26,037 bases of DNA from DATEFF01 sp964586395. GTDB taxonomy: Bacteria; Patescibacteriota; Saccharimonadia; Saccharimonadales; EFPC-124. The position numbers and the translations under genes are program-made. The DNA is taken from contig CAZPGP010000012.1 of NCBI GenBank assembly GCA_964586395.1, positions 1 to 26,037 on the forward strand, read 5' to 3'. The notes beneath the pieces are model-generated. The model saw only the letters and a program-made list of their open reading frames with translations, did not search any database and was not told where the DNA came from. Shown here in pieces: positions 14,294 to 21,389 of the stretch. The first letter of the stretch is position 1; every line of letters begins with the position of its first letter.

Positions 14294-15295
14294 TTACTCC
14301 TTGGAGTTATCGTATTCGGTCAGAATCCTATCAACTGCACCGATGAGGTCGTGTTTAACCTCTTCGTAGTTGTCACTGTAGGTGCGGAATCCGGCGACGT
14401 AGGCGTGCCCGCCACCGCCAAAGTAACCAGCGATCTGCTCGGCTACTTTGGTTCCGCTATTACAGCGGATCTTGCCGGTGATTTTGCCGTCGGGGTAGGT
14501 TTTGAGGGCGATTGCTACGCGCACGCCGGTGACCAAGCGCATCTCGTCCAATACCAGCATCGAGGGGTTGTACTGGCTGCTGTATTCGGTGATTTCTTCC
14601 CATGGAATGTGTACGGTTGCGAGTGCGCCGTCAGCGTGGTATTCGATGCGCTCAATCAAGCGAGCCTTGTAGGCCAGAATCTCACGGGATTTCCTCATAA
14701 ATTCGCGGCGGCGATTGTCGACTTCGCTCAGCGATGCGCCCAGGTCAACCAATTCGGCAACCGTGCGGATGCTGGTGCTAGTGGTGTTTTCGGTCATAAG
14801 TCCGAGCGAGTCGGCCATGATAGAAACCAGCAGATGGTCGGCCGCCTGTGGGTTGACCTGCCAGCCAACTTCCTTGGCCCAGGCGTAGATGAGCTCGCCT
14901 GTTGCAACTCGGGTGGAGTCGGTCATAGCGACGTGCTCGAATGGGATTGTCCCTTCGGTGACGTGGTGGTCAATGACCAGAGAGGGGTGTTTACTGATCA
15001 GAGAGGCGTTCTCTGGAACGATTGCTCGCTCCAGAAGCGTAGCGCTGGCGGTGTCAACAATGATACTCAGGTCGAAGTCGCGTGGGAATTCATCGGTTAC
15101 GCGATCCCAGCCTTTAGCGTAGCCTAAGTAGCTTGGGATATTGACCGGGCAGTACATCACGACCTCTTTGCCGAGGTCGCCGAGGATTTCCTCGAGCGCC
15201 AAGCTACTTCCCAGACTGTCGCCGTCTGGATTTTCGGCCTGGATAACTACGATACGCGATGCGTCTTCAACAATTTTTTTGGCTTGGTCAAACAT
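14294..15295 (-). CDS. DHH/DHHA1 phosphoesterase (NrnA-like oligoribonuclease/pAp phosphatase)
   Basis: Soluble metal-dependent phosphoesterase of 333 aa. The N-terminal DHH domain has PDGDSLGS (motif I), VDTAS (motif II) and the signature DHH in LVIDHHVTEG (motif III). The C-terminal DHHA1 domain ends in the substrate-binding GGGGHAYVAGF. Relatives degrade nano-RNA, pAp or cyclic-dinucleotide products. The metal-binding His usually three residues before the PDGD proline (HxxPDGD) is Ala here (QAENPDGD), so metal coordination may differ. Transcribed from a TACAAT box 9 nt before the ATG and coupled to cysS downstream. The exact substrate is uncertain. Confidence 0.88.
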   Translation of the reverse strand: MFDQAKKIVEDASRIVVIQAENPDGDSLGSSLALEEILGDLGKEVVMYCPVNIPSYLGYAKGWDRVTDEFPRDFDLSIIVDTASATLLERAIVPENASLISKHPSLVIDHHVTEGTIPFEHVAMTDSTRVATGELIYAWAKEVGWQVNPQAADHLLVSIMADSLGLMTENTTSTSIRTVAELVDLGASLSEVDNRRREFMRKSREILAYKARLIERIEYHADGALATVHIPWEEITEYSSQYNPSMLVLDEMRLVTGVRVAIALKTYPDGKITGKIRCNSGTKVAEQIAGYFGGGGHAYVAGFRTYSDNYEEVKHDLIGAVDRILTEYDNSKE

Positions 15296-15304
15296 ATATG
15301 AACT

Positions 15305-15310
15305 ATTGTA
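15305..15310 (-). promoter_or_regulatory. Putative -10 box of the DHH phosphoesterase - cysS operon
   Basis: Minus-strand TACAAT ending 9 nt before the ATG at 15295. There is no Shine-Dalgarno in between, consistent with a leaderless or near-leaderless mRNA. Confidence 0.45.
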
Positions 15311-15341
15311 ACAGATAGAAGTAGATAAGAGTCTGGTGAGC

Positions 15342-15378
15342 GACGCCGCCGCCGGGTCGTTGACCCAAGCGGGGCGTC
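15342..15378 (-). terminator. GC-rich two-tier hairpin without U-tract, 3' of the 284-aa gene
   Basis: Outer arms GACGCC (15342-15347) and GGCGTC (15373-15378) enclose an inner GGGTC-GTT-GACCC stem (15354-15366). On the minus strand it lies 14 nt after the stop of the 15393-16247 gene. No run of T follows, unlike the ordinary terminators in the window; it may stop transcription with a factor or protect the 3' end. Confidence 0.6.
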
Positions 15379-15392
15379 ATGCGCACACGTCT

Positions 15393-16247
15393 TCAGGGGA
15401 TGTGGATGGGCTCTACACCGTACTCCAGCAGCCACTCGCGGTAGCGGTCGCCGAGTCGGGCATCGTTGAACTTGACGGATAGGACTTCCCACGACGGTGT
15501 TGCCTCGTCGCCGATCGTGAAGTGCGCCTGTGCGCCCTCTGTCCTCATCAGCTCCTCGGCCCGACGAAGCGACGGACCCCTCTCGACGAGGGTGAACCAG
15601 CCCATGAGGATGGCGAAGCGAACCGCCTCGACCAGCGTCTCGAAGTGTAGCTCCTCTCCGTGGTAGTGCCGCCAGACGTTGCCGCGGGAGACCAGCTTGA
15701 GCCGGCTCGCTGCCACCAGCCGTGTCGGCTGAGCGTCGATGTAGCCGGGCGCCAGTTCGTCGCCCAGGATGTAGGCCGAGACGTGGTCTGGAAGGTTGTC
15801 GCCGTGAGCAGTGCAGCCGAAGTGGTCGATGGCCGTCACGACCCGCGTCTCCTCTGATTTGGAGGGCCCGTAGTTGAAGGCAACGATGTCGCCCTCCCAG
15901 AGCGGTGTGTCCGGAAGCTCCCGAAGGAATGTCGGTGGCAGCTGCTGAGGCCGAGGTCCGCGCCGGGCGGCTTCTTCCTTGTCTGCCAGTTCGAGGGTGC
16001 TATGCCAGTAGTGACTGGCGCGGCTGATGCCAGTCTTGGTGGCGATGCCAACACAGTTGCGGTTGAGGTAGATGCCAGGCCGAAGCGGTGTCGGCAGCGC
16101 GCGGTAGCCGTGAGTCAGTCGGCCCACGACCATGTGTTTGAATCCCACGACGGTGAGGTCCTGACCCTCAAACCCGTCTCCGCTGAGCAACGCACCCTTC
16201 TTGCTGAGGCGAACAGTGTCGCCTACCCGGAGGTAGCTTGTCTCCAT
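15393..16247 (-). CDS. 284-aa cytosolic protein of unknown function, GC-rich
   Basis: Not recognised. The ATG at 16245-16247 is chosen over a GTG three codons earlier because AAAGGAG sits 8 nt before it. There is no signal peptide or membrane helix. Two beta-rich modules are visible, one beginning YLRVGDTVRLS (about residue 5) and one PLWEGDIVAFN (about residue 115), each resembling the opening of an SH3/KOW-like barrel. They are followed by a helical region (FETLVEAVRFAILMGWF) and a C-terminal segment with GDRYREWLLEYG. The module similarity is an impression, not an alignment. Codons are more GC-rich than in flanking recR and the DHH gene, and it has its own GC-rich 3' hairpin, suggesting acquisition or separate regulation. 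It interrupts an otherwise housekeeping stretch. Confidence 0.75.
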   Translation of the reverse strand: METSYLRVGDTVRLSKKGALLSGDGFEGQDLTVVGFKHMVVGRLTHGYRALPTPLRPGIYLNRNCVGIATKTGISRASHYWHSTLELADKEEAARRGPRPQQLPPTFLRELPDTPLWEGDIVAFNYGPSKSEETRVVTAIDHFGCTAHGDNLPDHVSAYILGDELAPGYIDAQPTRLVAASRLKLVSRGNVWRHYHGEELHFETLVEAVRFAILMGWFTLVERGPSLRRAEELMRTEGAQAHFTIGDEATPSWEVLSVKFNDARLGDRYREWLLEYGVEPIHIP

Positions 16248-16318
16248 GCGTATCACTCCTTTGTTTTGGACGCACGAGCAGGTTTATTGTATCAGTATCT
16301 GAATAGATGATGAAGACG

Positions 16319-16924
16319 TTATAACTTCTGGCGGCCTTCGAGCGCGTGACCAAGGGTAATTTGGTCTGCATACTCAAGGTCGACGCCAACTGGCAGGCCG
16401 CGGGCTAGGCGCGTGACACGGACAGGGCGGTCGCCGATTTGCCTTTGGAGATACAGGGCGGTTGACTCGCCTTCTACGCTGGCATTCATAGCCAGGATGA
16501 TTTCTTCTACCCCGTCATCTTCGATGCGCTGGAGTAGTTCATCAATATGCAGCTGCTCTGGACCGATTCCGTCGATCGGCGAAATTGCTCCACCGAGTAC
16601 GTGATAGGTACCCTTAAACTGCCCAGTGCGTTCCAGGGCTACGACATCAAGAGGCTCCTCTACGACGGCGATGAGCTTCTTGTTGCGAAGGGGGTCGGTG
16701 TAGAGCGGTGATAGCTCTTGGCCCTTTTCCACTAAGGCAAAGGTCTTCTTGCAGTAGTCGACGCCCTGGTGCAAATGCTGGACACTGGCGCTCAGCTTGA
16801 CGGCAATGTGCGGATCAGAACGCAACAAATAGTACGCATAGCGCTCAGCGGTGCGTGGTCCGACGCCTGGTAATTTACCAAGCTCTTCAACAAGATCGGT
16901 CAGTGCCTTTGGCAGGATCTGCAT
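16319..16924 (-). CDS. recR: Recombination mediator RecR with degenerate zinc finger
   Basis: Acts with RecF/RecO to load RecA at gaps; forms a ring around DNA. The 201-aa length is normal. The N-terminal helix-hairpin-helix (LPGVGPRTAERYAYYLL), the Toprim domain (VVEEPLDVVALERTGQFKG then GGAISPIDGIGP, ASVEGEST) and the C-terminal VTRLARGLPVGVDLEYAD are all clear. Between them the C4 zinc finger (normally CxxC...CxxC) has only one Cys, C58, in DYCKKTFALVEKGQELSPLY, so zinc cannot be bound in the usual way. YbaB/EbfC lies 14 nt upstream in the same direction, the classic pairing, although dnaX is 5.5 kb away. Confidence 0.95.
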   Translation of the reverse strand: MQILPKALTDLVEELGKLPGVGPRTAERYAYYLLRSDPHIAVKLSASVQHLHQGVDYCKKTFALVEKGQELSPLYTDPLRNKKLIAVVEEPLDVVALERTGQFKGTYHVLGGAISPIDGIGPEQLHIDELLQRIEDDGVEEIILAMNASVEGESTALYLQRQIGDRPVRVTRLARGLPVGVDLEYADQITLGHALEGRQKL

Positions 16925-16938
16925 ACAGACGGATTATT

Positions 16939-17226
16939 TTAGAGACCGAGGTTACCGAGGCCGCCCATGAGGGGCTTCATTTTTTCGGCAGCTACTTGCT
17001 GTGAGCGGAGAATACCTTCCTTAACGGCGGTTTCAATCCAGCGCTCGAGCTCGGCGATGTCGTCGAGCTCGACGCGCTCTGGGTTGATTTGGATCTTCTT
17101 GATCTTCTGTTCGCCAGTGATACGTACGACAACAGCGCCGTCGCCTGCCTCAACTTCGATAATTTCGTTCGCCAGCTCTTTTTGAGCCTTCTTAATCTTC
17201 ATAACCATCTTGGCTTGATTGAACAT
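16939..17226 (-). CDS. YbaB/EbfC family nucleoid-associated DNA-binding protein
   Basis: Small dimeric DNA-binding protein of 95 aa that coats or bends DNA and in many bacteria sits between dnaX and recR. It begins MFNQAKMVMKIKKAQKELAN, the family's helical start, continues with VRITGEQKIKKIQINPE (the family's GxxxvxxixIdp strand) and ends in a helical tail plus MGGLGNLGL, similar to the flexible Gly/Leu/Met tails of relatives. AAGGAG lies 10 nt before the ATG, and TACAAT/TATAAA boxes further upstream suggest its own promoter, also serving recR. Confidence 0.93.
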   Translation of the reverse strand: MFNQAKMVMKIKKAQKELANEIIEVEAGDGAVVVRITGEQKIKKIQINPERVELDDIAELERWIETAVKEGILRSQQVAAEKMKPLMGGLGNLGL

Positions 17227-17282
17227 AGGTAATAATCTCCTTACGATACTTTATATATTGTATCAGAGGTCACCCTAACCTG

Positions 17283-18776
17283 CTACTGTCGGTAAATGCG
17301 AAATCGTAGCGCGTCATCCTTGCGATCATTGACCAAGAGTGCGGCCACAGCGGGCGGGAGGGCCTGGCGTTGAGCTGCGGTCAGTTGTGCCTCTGCGCGT
17401 ACGTCCAGGATGACATTATTGGCGGTCGGTGCGGCTACGAATTCTGCTGGCGTGACGACATTGAGGTTCTTGGCGACTGCTTTGTCGATCTCGTAGAGTG
17501 GCTTGCGTTCTGCTGGGGTGATGAGAACGATGCGCTGATCTCGGTAGGTTTTGGCGCTGAGTGTTTCGTGTAGCAGGAATGACTCGGTGTTGTATATTTC
17601 AACTGACGATTGAGCGTACGATACGCCAGCAAAGTAGCGCGAGTAGTTTAGGTTAACGACGGCGGCAATCAACATAAACAGTGGCAGCAGGCCAAAGATG
17701 CGCGCGTACGGGTTACGCGGGAATAGGTCATACCAGTAGCGGAACAGTGCTTGCATGCCGATTGCGCCCAGGAGGATGATTGGCACAAACAAGACATTGA
17801 GCTGTGTTGGGTTGAGTCCGATGACTGGGATCAATACAGCGAGCCAAAGCAACAGGACGTAGCTGCGAACAGAGTGATAGTCCATGATGGTGCGGATGAG
17901 GCCCAGTGTTGCCAGTGCAATTAGAGGAATGCTCATAATAGGAGTAATGAACGCGCCGAACTCAACCTTGAATGGGTTGATGAGTGTCCCCGCGGCAGTC
18001 CAAAGGTCCTTGAAGAACAGGAGCGGTCCTGGCAGTACCTCTGGAATGGCTAGCAGGTCACGGATGATGGCTGGGTCACGCCAAATGTTCCAGCCAAGTG
18101 GTACAAGGACGGCTACAAACAGTACGACGCCAAGTGTAATGCTCGTCTTCTCTGCGTAGCGTATGACGTAGCGTAAATGTGGCTGGAACATCGCCGCCAG
18201 GGCAGACGCCGCAAATAGATATGCCATGAGCGGCGTATAGAATGACAATCCAATAGACACAATGCTCAGTGCCTTCCAGGTTTGGTAGCCCCTGCTCTGT
18301 TGCGAAACGAGCGTCGTGAGCAGTAGTATCAAGCTCGTCCAGAAGACCACCATTATATCCGGCGTGCCTGTGCGGCCAAGCATCAAGAACCACGTAGTCG
18401 TAACCACCATGATACCCCAAGTGATGGCGACGTTTTCTTGCAGCCAACGTCTTAGGAGTAGCAGGATGAACAGCATACTCATCGCGCCAAATATTAGCGA
18501 CGGTAGGCGGACACCCAATGGCCCCAAGCCCAGGAATTTCAAGCTCGCCCACTGCGTCAGATGGTACGGCAGATCAACGGTATGCGTGTTCTCTAGGAAG
18601 TTTTGATCAAAGACGATCTGGCTGCTGGCCAGTGCACTCGCCTCTTCGGCCTGACTGAGCCCAGCAGGAATTGTAGTAATGAACAGCAAAAGCAGCCCAA
18701 CCGTCATCAACACGAGTGTCGTGTAGCCGATCAGATATCGATAGCGATAAAGTGAAAGCTCGCTTACTGGGCGCAT
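17283..18776 (-). CDS. Polytopic GT-C-fold glycosyltransferase-like membrane protein (ArnT/PMT type)
   Basis: Integral membrane protein of 497 aa with roughly 11-12 hydrophobic segments, and a soluble C-terminal domain from about residue 395. The N-terminal loop with acidic QAEEAS and the following LGPLGVRLPSLIFGAMSMLF resemble the first catalytic loop and TM region of the GT39/GT83 glycosyltransferases that use polyprenyl-phosphate sugars, although the usual Asp-Glu of the catalytic loop is Glu-Glu here. A role in decorating surface protein or lipid would link it to the polyprenyl genes at 1800-3445; that is inference. Likely promoter TATAAT lies 25 nt before the ATG. Confidence 0.8.
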   Translation of the reverse strand: MRPVSELSLYRYRYLIGYTTLVLMTVGLLLLFITTIPAGLSQAEEASALASSQIVFDQNFLENTHTVDLPYHLTQWASLKFLGLGPLGVRLPSLIFGAMSMLFILLLLRRWLQENVAITWGIMVVTTTWFLMLGRTGTPDIMVVFWTSLILLLTTLVSQQSRGYQTWKALSIVSIGLSFYTPLMAYLFAASALAAMFQPHLRYVIRYAEKTSITLGVVLFVAVLVPLGWNIWRDPAIIRDLLAIPEVLPGPLLFFKDLWTAAGTLINPFKVEFGAFITPIMSIPLIALATLGLIRTIMDYHSVRSYVLLLWLAVLIPVIGLNPTQLNVLFVPIILLGAIGMQALFRYWYDLFPRNPYARIFGLLPLFMLIAAVVNLNYSRYFAGVSYAQSSVEIYNTESFLLHETLSAKTYRDQRIVLITPAERKPLYEIDKAVAKNLNVVTPAEFVAAPTANNVILDVRAEAQLTAAQRQALPPAVAALLVNDRKDDALRFRIYRQ

Positions 18777-18800
18777 ATTTTACTCATAGTAACTCATTTC

Positions 18801-18806
18801 ATTATA
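18801..18806 (-). promoter_or_regulatory. Putative -10 box of the glycosyltransferase-like gene
   Basis: Minus-strand TATAAT, ending 24 nt before the ATG. A second, weaker TACTAT (18786-18791) sits 9 nt before the ATG. No Shine-Dalgarno is evident, so the proximal box may be the one used. Confidence 0.4.
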
Positions 18807-18850
18807 CACGAGCGGGTTAGCTTATTCGGAATGTTTCGTCCTGGGCATTG

Positions 18851-18894
18851 AAAAGCCCCACCTGGCCCTCCTATCGGAGTGGCTGGGGTGGGGC
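18851..18894 (-). terminator. Intrinsic terminator after the pilin-like gene
   Basis: Arms GCCCCACC (18855-18862) and GGTGGGGC (18887-18894) with an inner CTCC-TATC-GGAG stem (18868-18879). On the minus strand the hairpin is followed by TTTT (18851-18854). It lies 25 nt past the stop codon at 18920. Confidence 0.8.
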
Positions 18895-18919
18895 CGTTTC
18901 AGTTGGTTGCTGGATCGGC

Positions 18920-19495
18920 CTACTTTGCAGATTCGAGCGACTTAATAGCAGCTTTGAAAAGGCTCAGAGTCTGGGTCTGTAGATTGGTGGTCGCAGTGTT
19001 ATCGGAGCATATGGTTTGAGGTGTCACGTACTGGTAGTAGTAATCGCCAATCTGCGCCGAATAGGCGGTGCTGCGAGTGACAGCGTCATCCTTCGTACCC
19101 AGGGTGCGTACTAGCCTTCCCAGAGGAGCCATACCTGTTTGGGAAGCGCTACACGAGTCTCCGTATTGCGCCAATGATTCGGTAGAGAAGGACGCGGTGC
19201 CATTTGAGTCCTGAACTTGGCCAATCGAATAAGCGACCCCACTCAGTCCATCTACTGGCTTGAACCTAATACCCCATTCTTTGACAACCACGTAACCAGC
19301 GTTTGGATCAGACTGCCGATTCTGTGGAGTGTCGCCCTGAGTGTTCGACGACTGATTACTGCCAGTCTGGTTCGTTGAGCTGTTGTTCTTTGCGTTATTG
19401 GCGTCGTACACGCGCCAGCCGATGAGACCGAGCACGGCAACGGCCGCAACTACTAAAACAATTCCCACCACCCCGAATCCTGCGTTTTTTTTCAC
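18920..19495 (-). CDS. Membrane-anchored secreted protein with pilin-like N-terminus
   Basis: Protein of 191 aa that starts at GTG 19493-19495, with AAGGA 6 nt upstream; the frame stays open 14 codons further but without signal features. The N-terminus MKKNAGFGVVGIVLVVAAVA has the basic-Gly-Phe-hydrophobic pattern of a type IV prepilin (cleavage expected after Gly6), but the Glu5 normally needed for pilus assembly is Gly. A Ser/Thr/Asn/Gln-rich linker follows (about residues 35-62), then an extracellular domain of about 125 residues with two Cys (DSCSAS and TICSDN) that could form a disulphide. Function unknown; a minor-pilin-like or simple N-terminally anchored surface protein are the alternatives. 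Divergent from the CHAP protein. Confidence 0.75.
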   Translation of the reverse strand: MKKNAGFGVVGIVLVVAAVAVLGLIGWRVYDANNAKNNSSTNQTGSNQSSNTQGDTPQNRQSDPNAGYVVVKEWGIRFKPVDGLSGVAYSIGQVQDSNGTASFSTESLAQYGDSCSASQTGMAPLGRLVRTLGTKDDAVTRSTAYSAQIGDYYYQYVTPQTICSDNTATTNLQTQTLSLFKAAIKSLESAK

Positions 19496-19670
19496 GTTGT
19501 TCCTTGCTTGATGACTTATGTACAAAATAACTTGCACTTACGATAAGGGAAGTTGGGGCGAATGTACAGTATTTCTTTTCAATTGAGGCAGCTAGTGCTA
19601 TTGTTCGCCCACGCCCGCGGCCAACAGGGACGCAGGGCAAGAACATTCAGAACGAGAGAGGGTGGTATCC

Positions 19671-21200
19671 GTGCGCAATCAAGCGCATAACCGGTTCAGA
19701 GCATTCCTGATCTGCCTGGCCGTGCTGTTCAGCAGCGTCGGACTGACGGTCTTTGGACCGGCGAGCCCGGCGCACGCGTGGACGATGGGCGACGACTACC
19801 CAAGCAAGTGGAAGGACGTCGCAAAGGATTCGGTGGGCGACGATTGGGGACACTTCAACCGCGAATGCACCTCCTGGGTGTCCTGGGCACTCCATTCCCG
19901 CAATGGGTATGAGATGCCCTTCCACGACAACGCAAACATGTGGGGATCGCGTGCTAGTGCCCTCGGCGTGAGCGTTGATGCAAACCCTGCTGTTGGCGCG
20001 GTCGCATGGTGGGACAGCGGCTACCACGTAGCTTGGGTGTCGGCCGTCAATGGAACCAAGGTGACGATCGAGGAATACAATGGCATCGATGCGAACAAGG
20101 ATGGCGAGTACGACGGAACCTATGGGACGCGGACCATCAATGCGTCGTCTCCTAACGGCTACATTCACTTCAAGGATCTCGGCAGTAGTACCCCAGCGCC
20201 GAACGACCCGCCGAAGCCGGAAGTCATCGCCGTCAAGCGCACCACCGATCCCGGCGGTGTACGTCAAGTCTATGCGGCCACCAAGTCCGCAGTGACCGAA
20301 GCGTGGTGGGTTCCTGGTGGCAACGGCGTACACACGTCGGAGATCGTCCACATCGCTCAGAACAACATCGTCGGCTTCGACAAGGTGAACCTGCCGAATG
20401 GGAGGCAGTCCGTCTACACGGCTGTCCCCGACGGCATTTGGGAAACCTGGTGGGGGCCGGGCGAAGGGCTGCACAGTAGCCAGATCGTCACGGGCATGAC
20501 CGGCGTACGCCAAGTCATCGCTGACAATCGCTACGAAAGCGGTCAGTTCGTTCACCGGCTCTACGTGCTGGCCGCAGATGGCCCGCATGAAATCTGGTGG
20601 AAGGACGGGGGCGACGGCATACACAACGACCTTTTGGACTCCATTGCCGGGCCGGTCACCATGACCAACTCGACCGGACCTGACGGGGCGTACCAACTGT
20701 ATGTGGCAACGCCGACTCACGTGTACGAGCTGTGGTGGTTTCCTGGAGGCGGGACGCACCACGGGACCATCATGCACATTAGCCAGGGCGATATCCGATC
20801 GCTCAGCAAGGGGGACAACCTCCTGGATGGTGGGCAGCTCCTCTACACCGGCACCAGCACGACGGCCTGGCAAAGCTACTGGCTTAATGGGCCGCTGTAC
20901 CACGGCACGATCGCCCAAAGCCAGGTCAATGCCATCCAGATCAAGAAGACGGTCACGGGTGGCGTGCACCAGCTGTACTTGGCCACGGGCGACCATGTGC
21001 AGGAGTACTGGTGGAACGGACCGAACAGCGGGACGAGCACGCTTATCGACATCGCCCAGAACAACATCAAGGCGTTCGATAAGAGCACCGACGGCGCGGA
21101 CCAACAGGTGTACACCGGGTCGGGTGACCTCGTGTACGAGACCTGGTGGCGGAACGGCTTGGCGCCAACGAGTTACGTGCTGTTCAAGGTTGCGCGCTGA
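19671..21200 (+). CDS. Secreted CHAP-domain peptidoglycan hydrolase with seven C-terminal propeller-like repeats
   Basis: Exported hydrolase of 509 aa. The GTG at 19671 is preferred over one at 19662 because AGGG lies 8 nt before it. A signal peptide with cleavage after AHA (residue 36) precedes a CHAP domain: catalytic Cys66 in FNRECTSWVSWAL, His119 in WWDSGYHVAWVS, Glu134-Glu135 in IEEYNG, closing with GYIHFKDL. CHAP enzymes cut peptidoglycan as amidases or endopeptidases. From about residue 184 to the end come seven repeats of about 47 residues, each centred on an aromatic motif: TEAWW, WETWW, HEIWW, YELWW, WQSYW, QEYWW, YETWW. Seven such units suggest a seven-bladed beta-propeller, probably a glycan- or wall-binding module. 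Codon use is markedly GC-rich compared with dnaB/dnaX. Confidence 0.9.
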   Translation: MRNQAHNRFRAFLICLAVLFSSVGLTVFGPASPAHAWTMGDDYPSKWKDVAKDSVGDDWGHFNRECTSWVSWALHSRNGYEMPFHDNANMWGSRASALGVSVDANPAVGAVAWWDSGYHVAWVSAVNGTKVTIEEYNGIDANKDGEYDGTYGTRTINASSPNGYIHFKDLGSSTPAPNDPPKPEVIAVKRTTDPGGVRQVYAATKSAVTEAWWVPGGNGVHTSEIVHIAQNNIVGFDKVNLPNGRQSVYTAVPDGIWETWWGPGEGLHSSQIVTGMTGVRQVIADNRYESGQFVHRLYVLAADGPHEIWWKDGGDGIHNDLLDSIAGPVTMTNSTGPDGAYQLYVATPTHVYELWWFPGGGTHHGTIMHISQGDIRSLSKGDNLLDGGQLLYTGTSTTAWQSYWLNGPLYHGTIAQSQVNAIQIKKTVTGGVHQLYLATGDHVQEYWWNGPNSGTSTLIDIAQNNIKAFDKSTDGADQQVYTGSGDLVYETWWRNGLAPTSYVLFKVAR

Positions 21201-21248
21201 GGTAGCCGAAAGGCTCCAGCACAACCAGCCCCAAGAAGGCTGTCGGCT

Positions 21249-21299
21249 CAAGCTGGCCGGGCGATACGTCGCCGCCAGCGATGACGCCCGGCCAGCTTG
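21249..21299 (+). terminator. Very stable U-less hairpin 3' of the CHAP gene
   Basis: Perfect 15-bp arms, CAAGCTGGCCGGGCG (21249-21263) and its complement (21285-21299), with an inner CGTCGC/GCGATG stem in the loop. No T-run follows. It lies 48 nt after the stop and ahead of an ordinary terminator, so it may protect the mRNA 3' end or mark an insertion boundary instead of terminating. Confidence 0.6.
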
Positions 21300-21348
21300 G
21301 TCCCGTTATCTCTTGTTAAGAAGGCCCACCCTAGGGTTGGGACAATGA

Positions 21349-21374
21349 CCTGCTCGGTGGGGAGCAGGGTTTTT
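21349..21374 (+). terminator. Intrinsic terminator downstream of the CHAP gene
   Basis: CCTGCTC (21349-21355), loop, GAGCAGG (21362-21368), then GTTTTT ending at 21374. Ordinary rho-independent terminator on the plus strand, protecting convergent dnaB. Confidence 0.8.
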
Positions 21375-21389
21375 CATGTAGGCTTTCGC

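Noticed and set aside
19647..21251. A 534-codon open frame on the minus strand opposite the CHAP gene
   Set aside because: Its product is Arg/Val/His/Pro-rich with no domain, as expected from the antisense of a GC-rich gene; the plus frame has a signal peptide, CHAP motifs and seven repeats.
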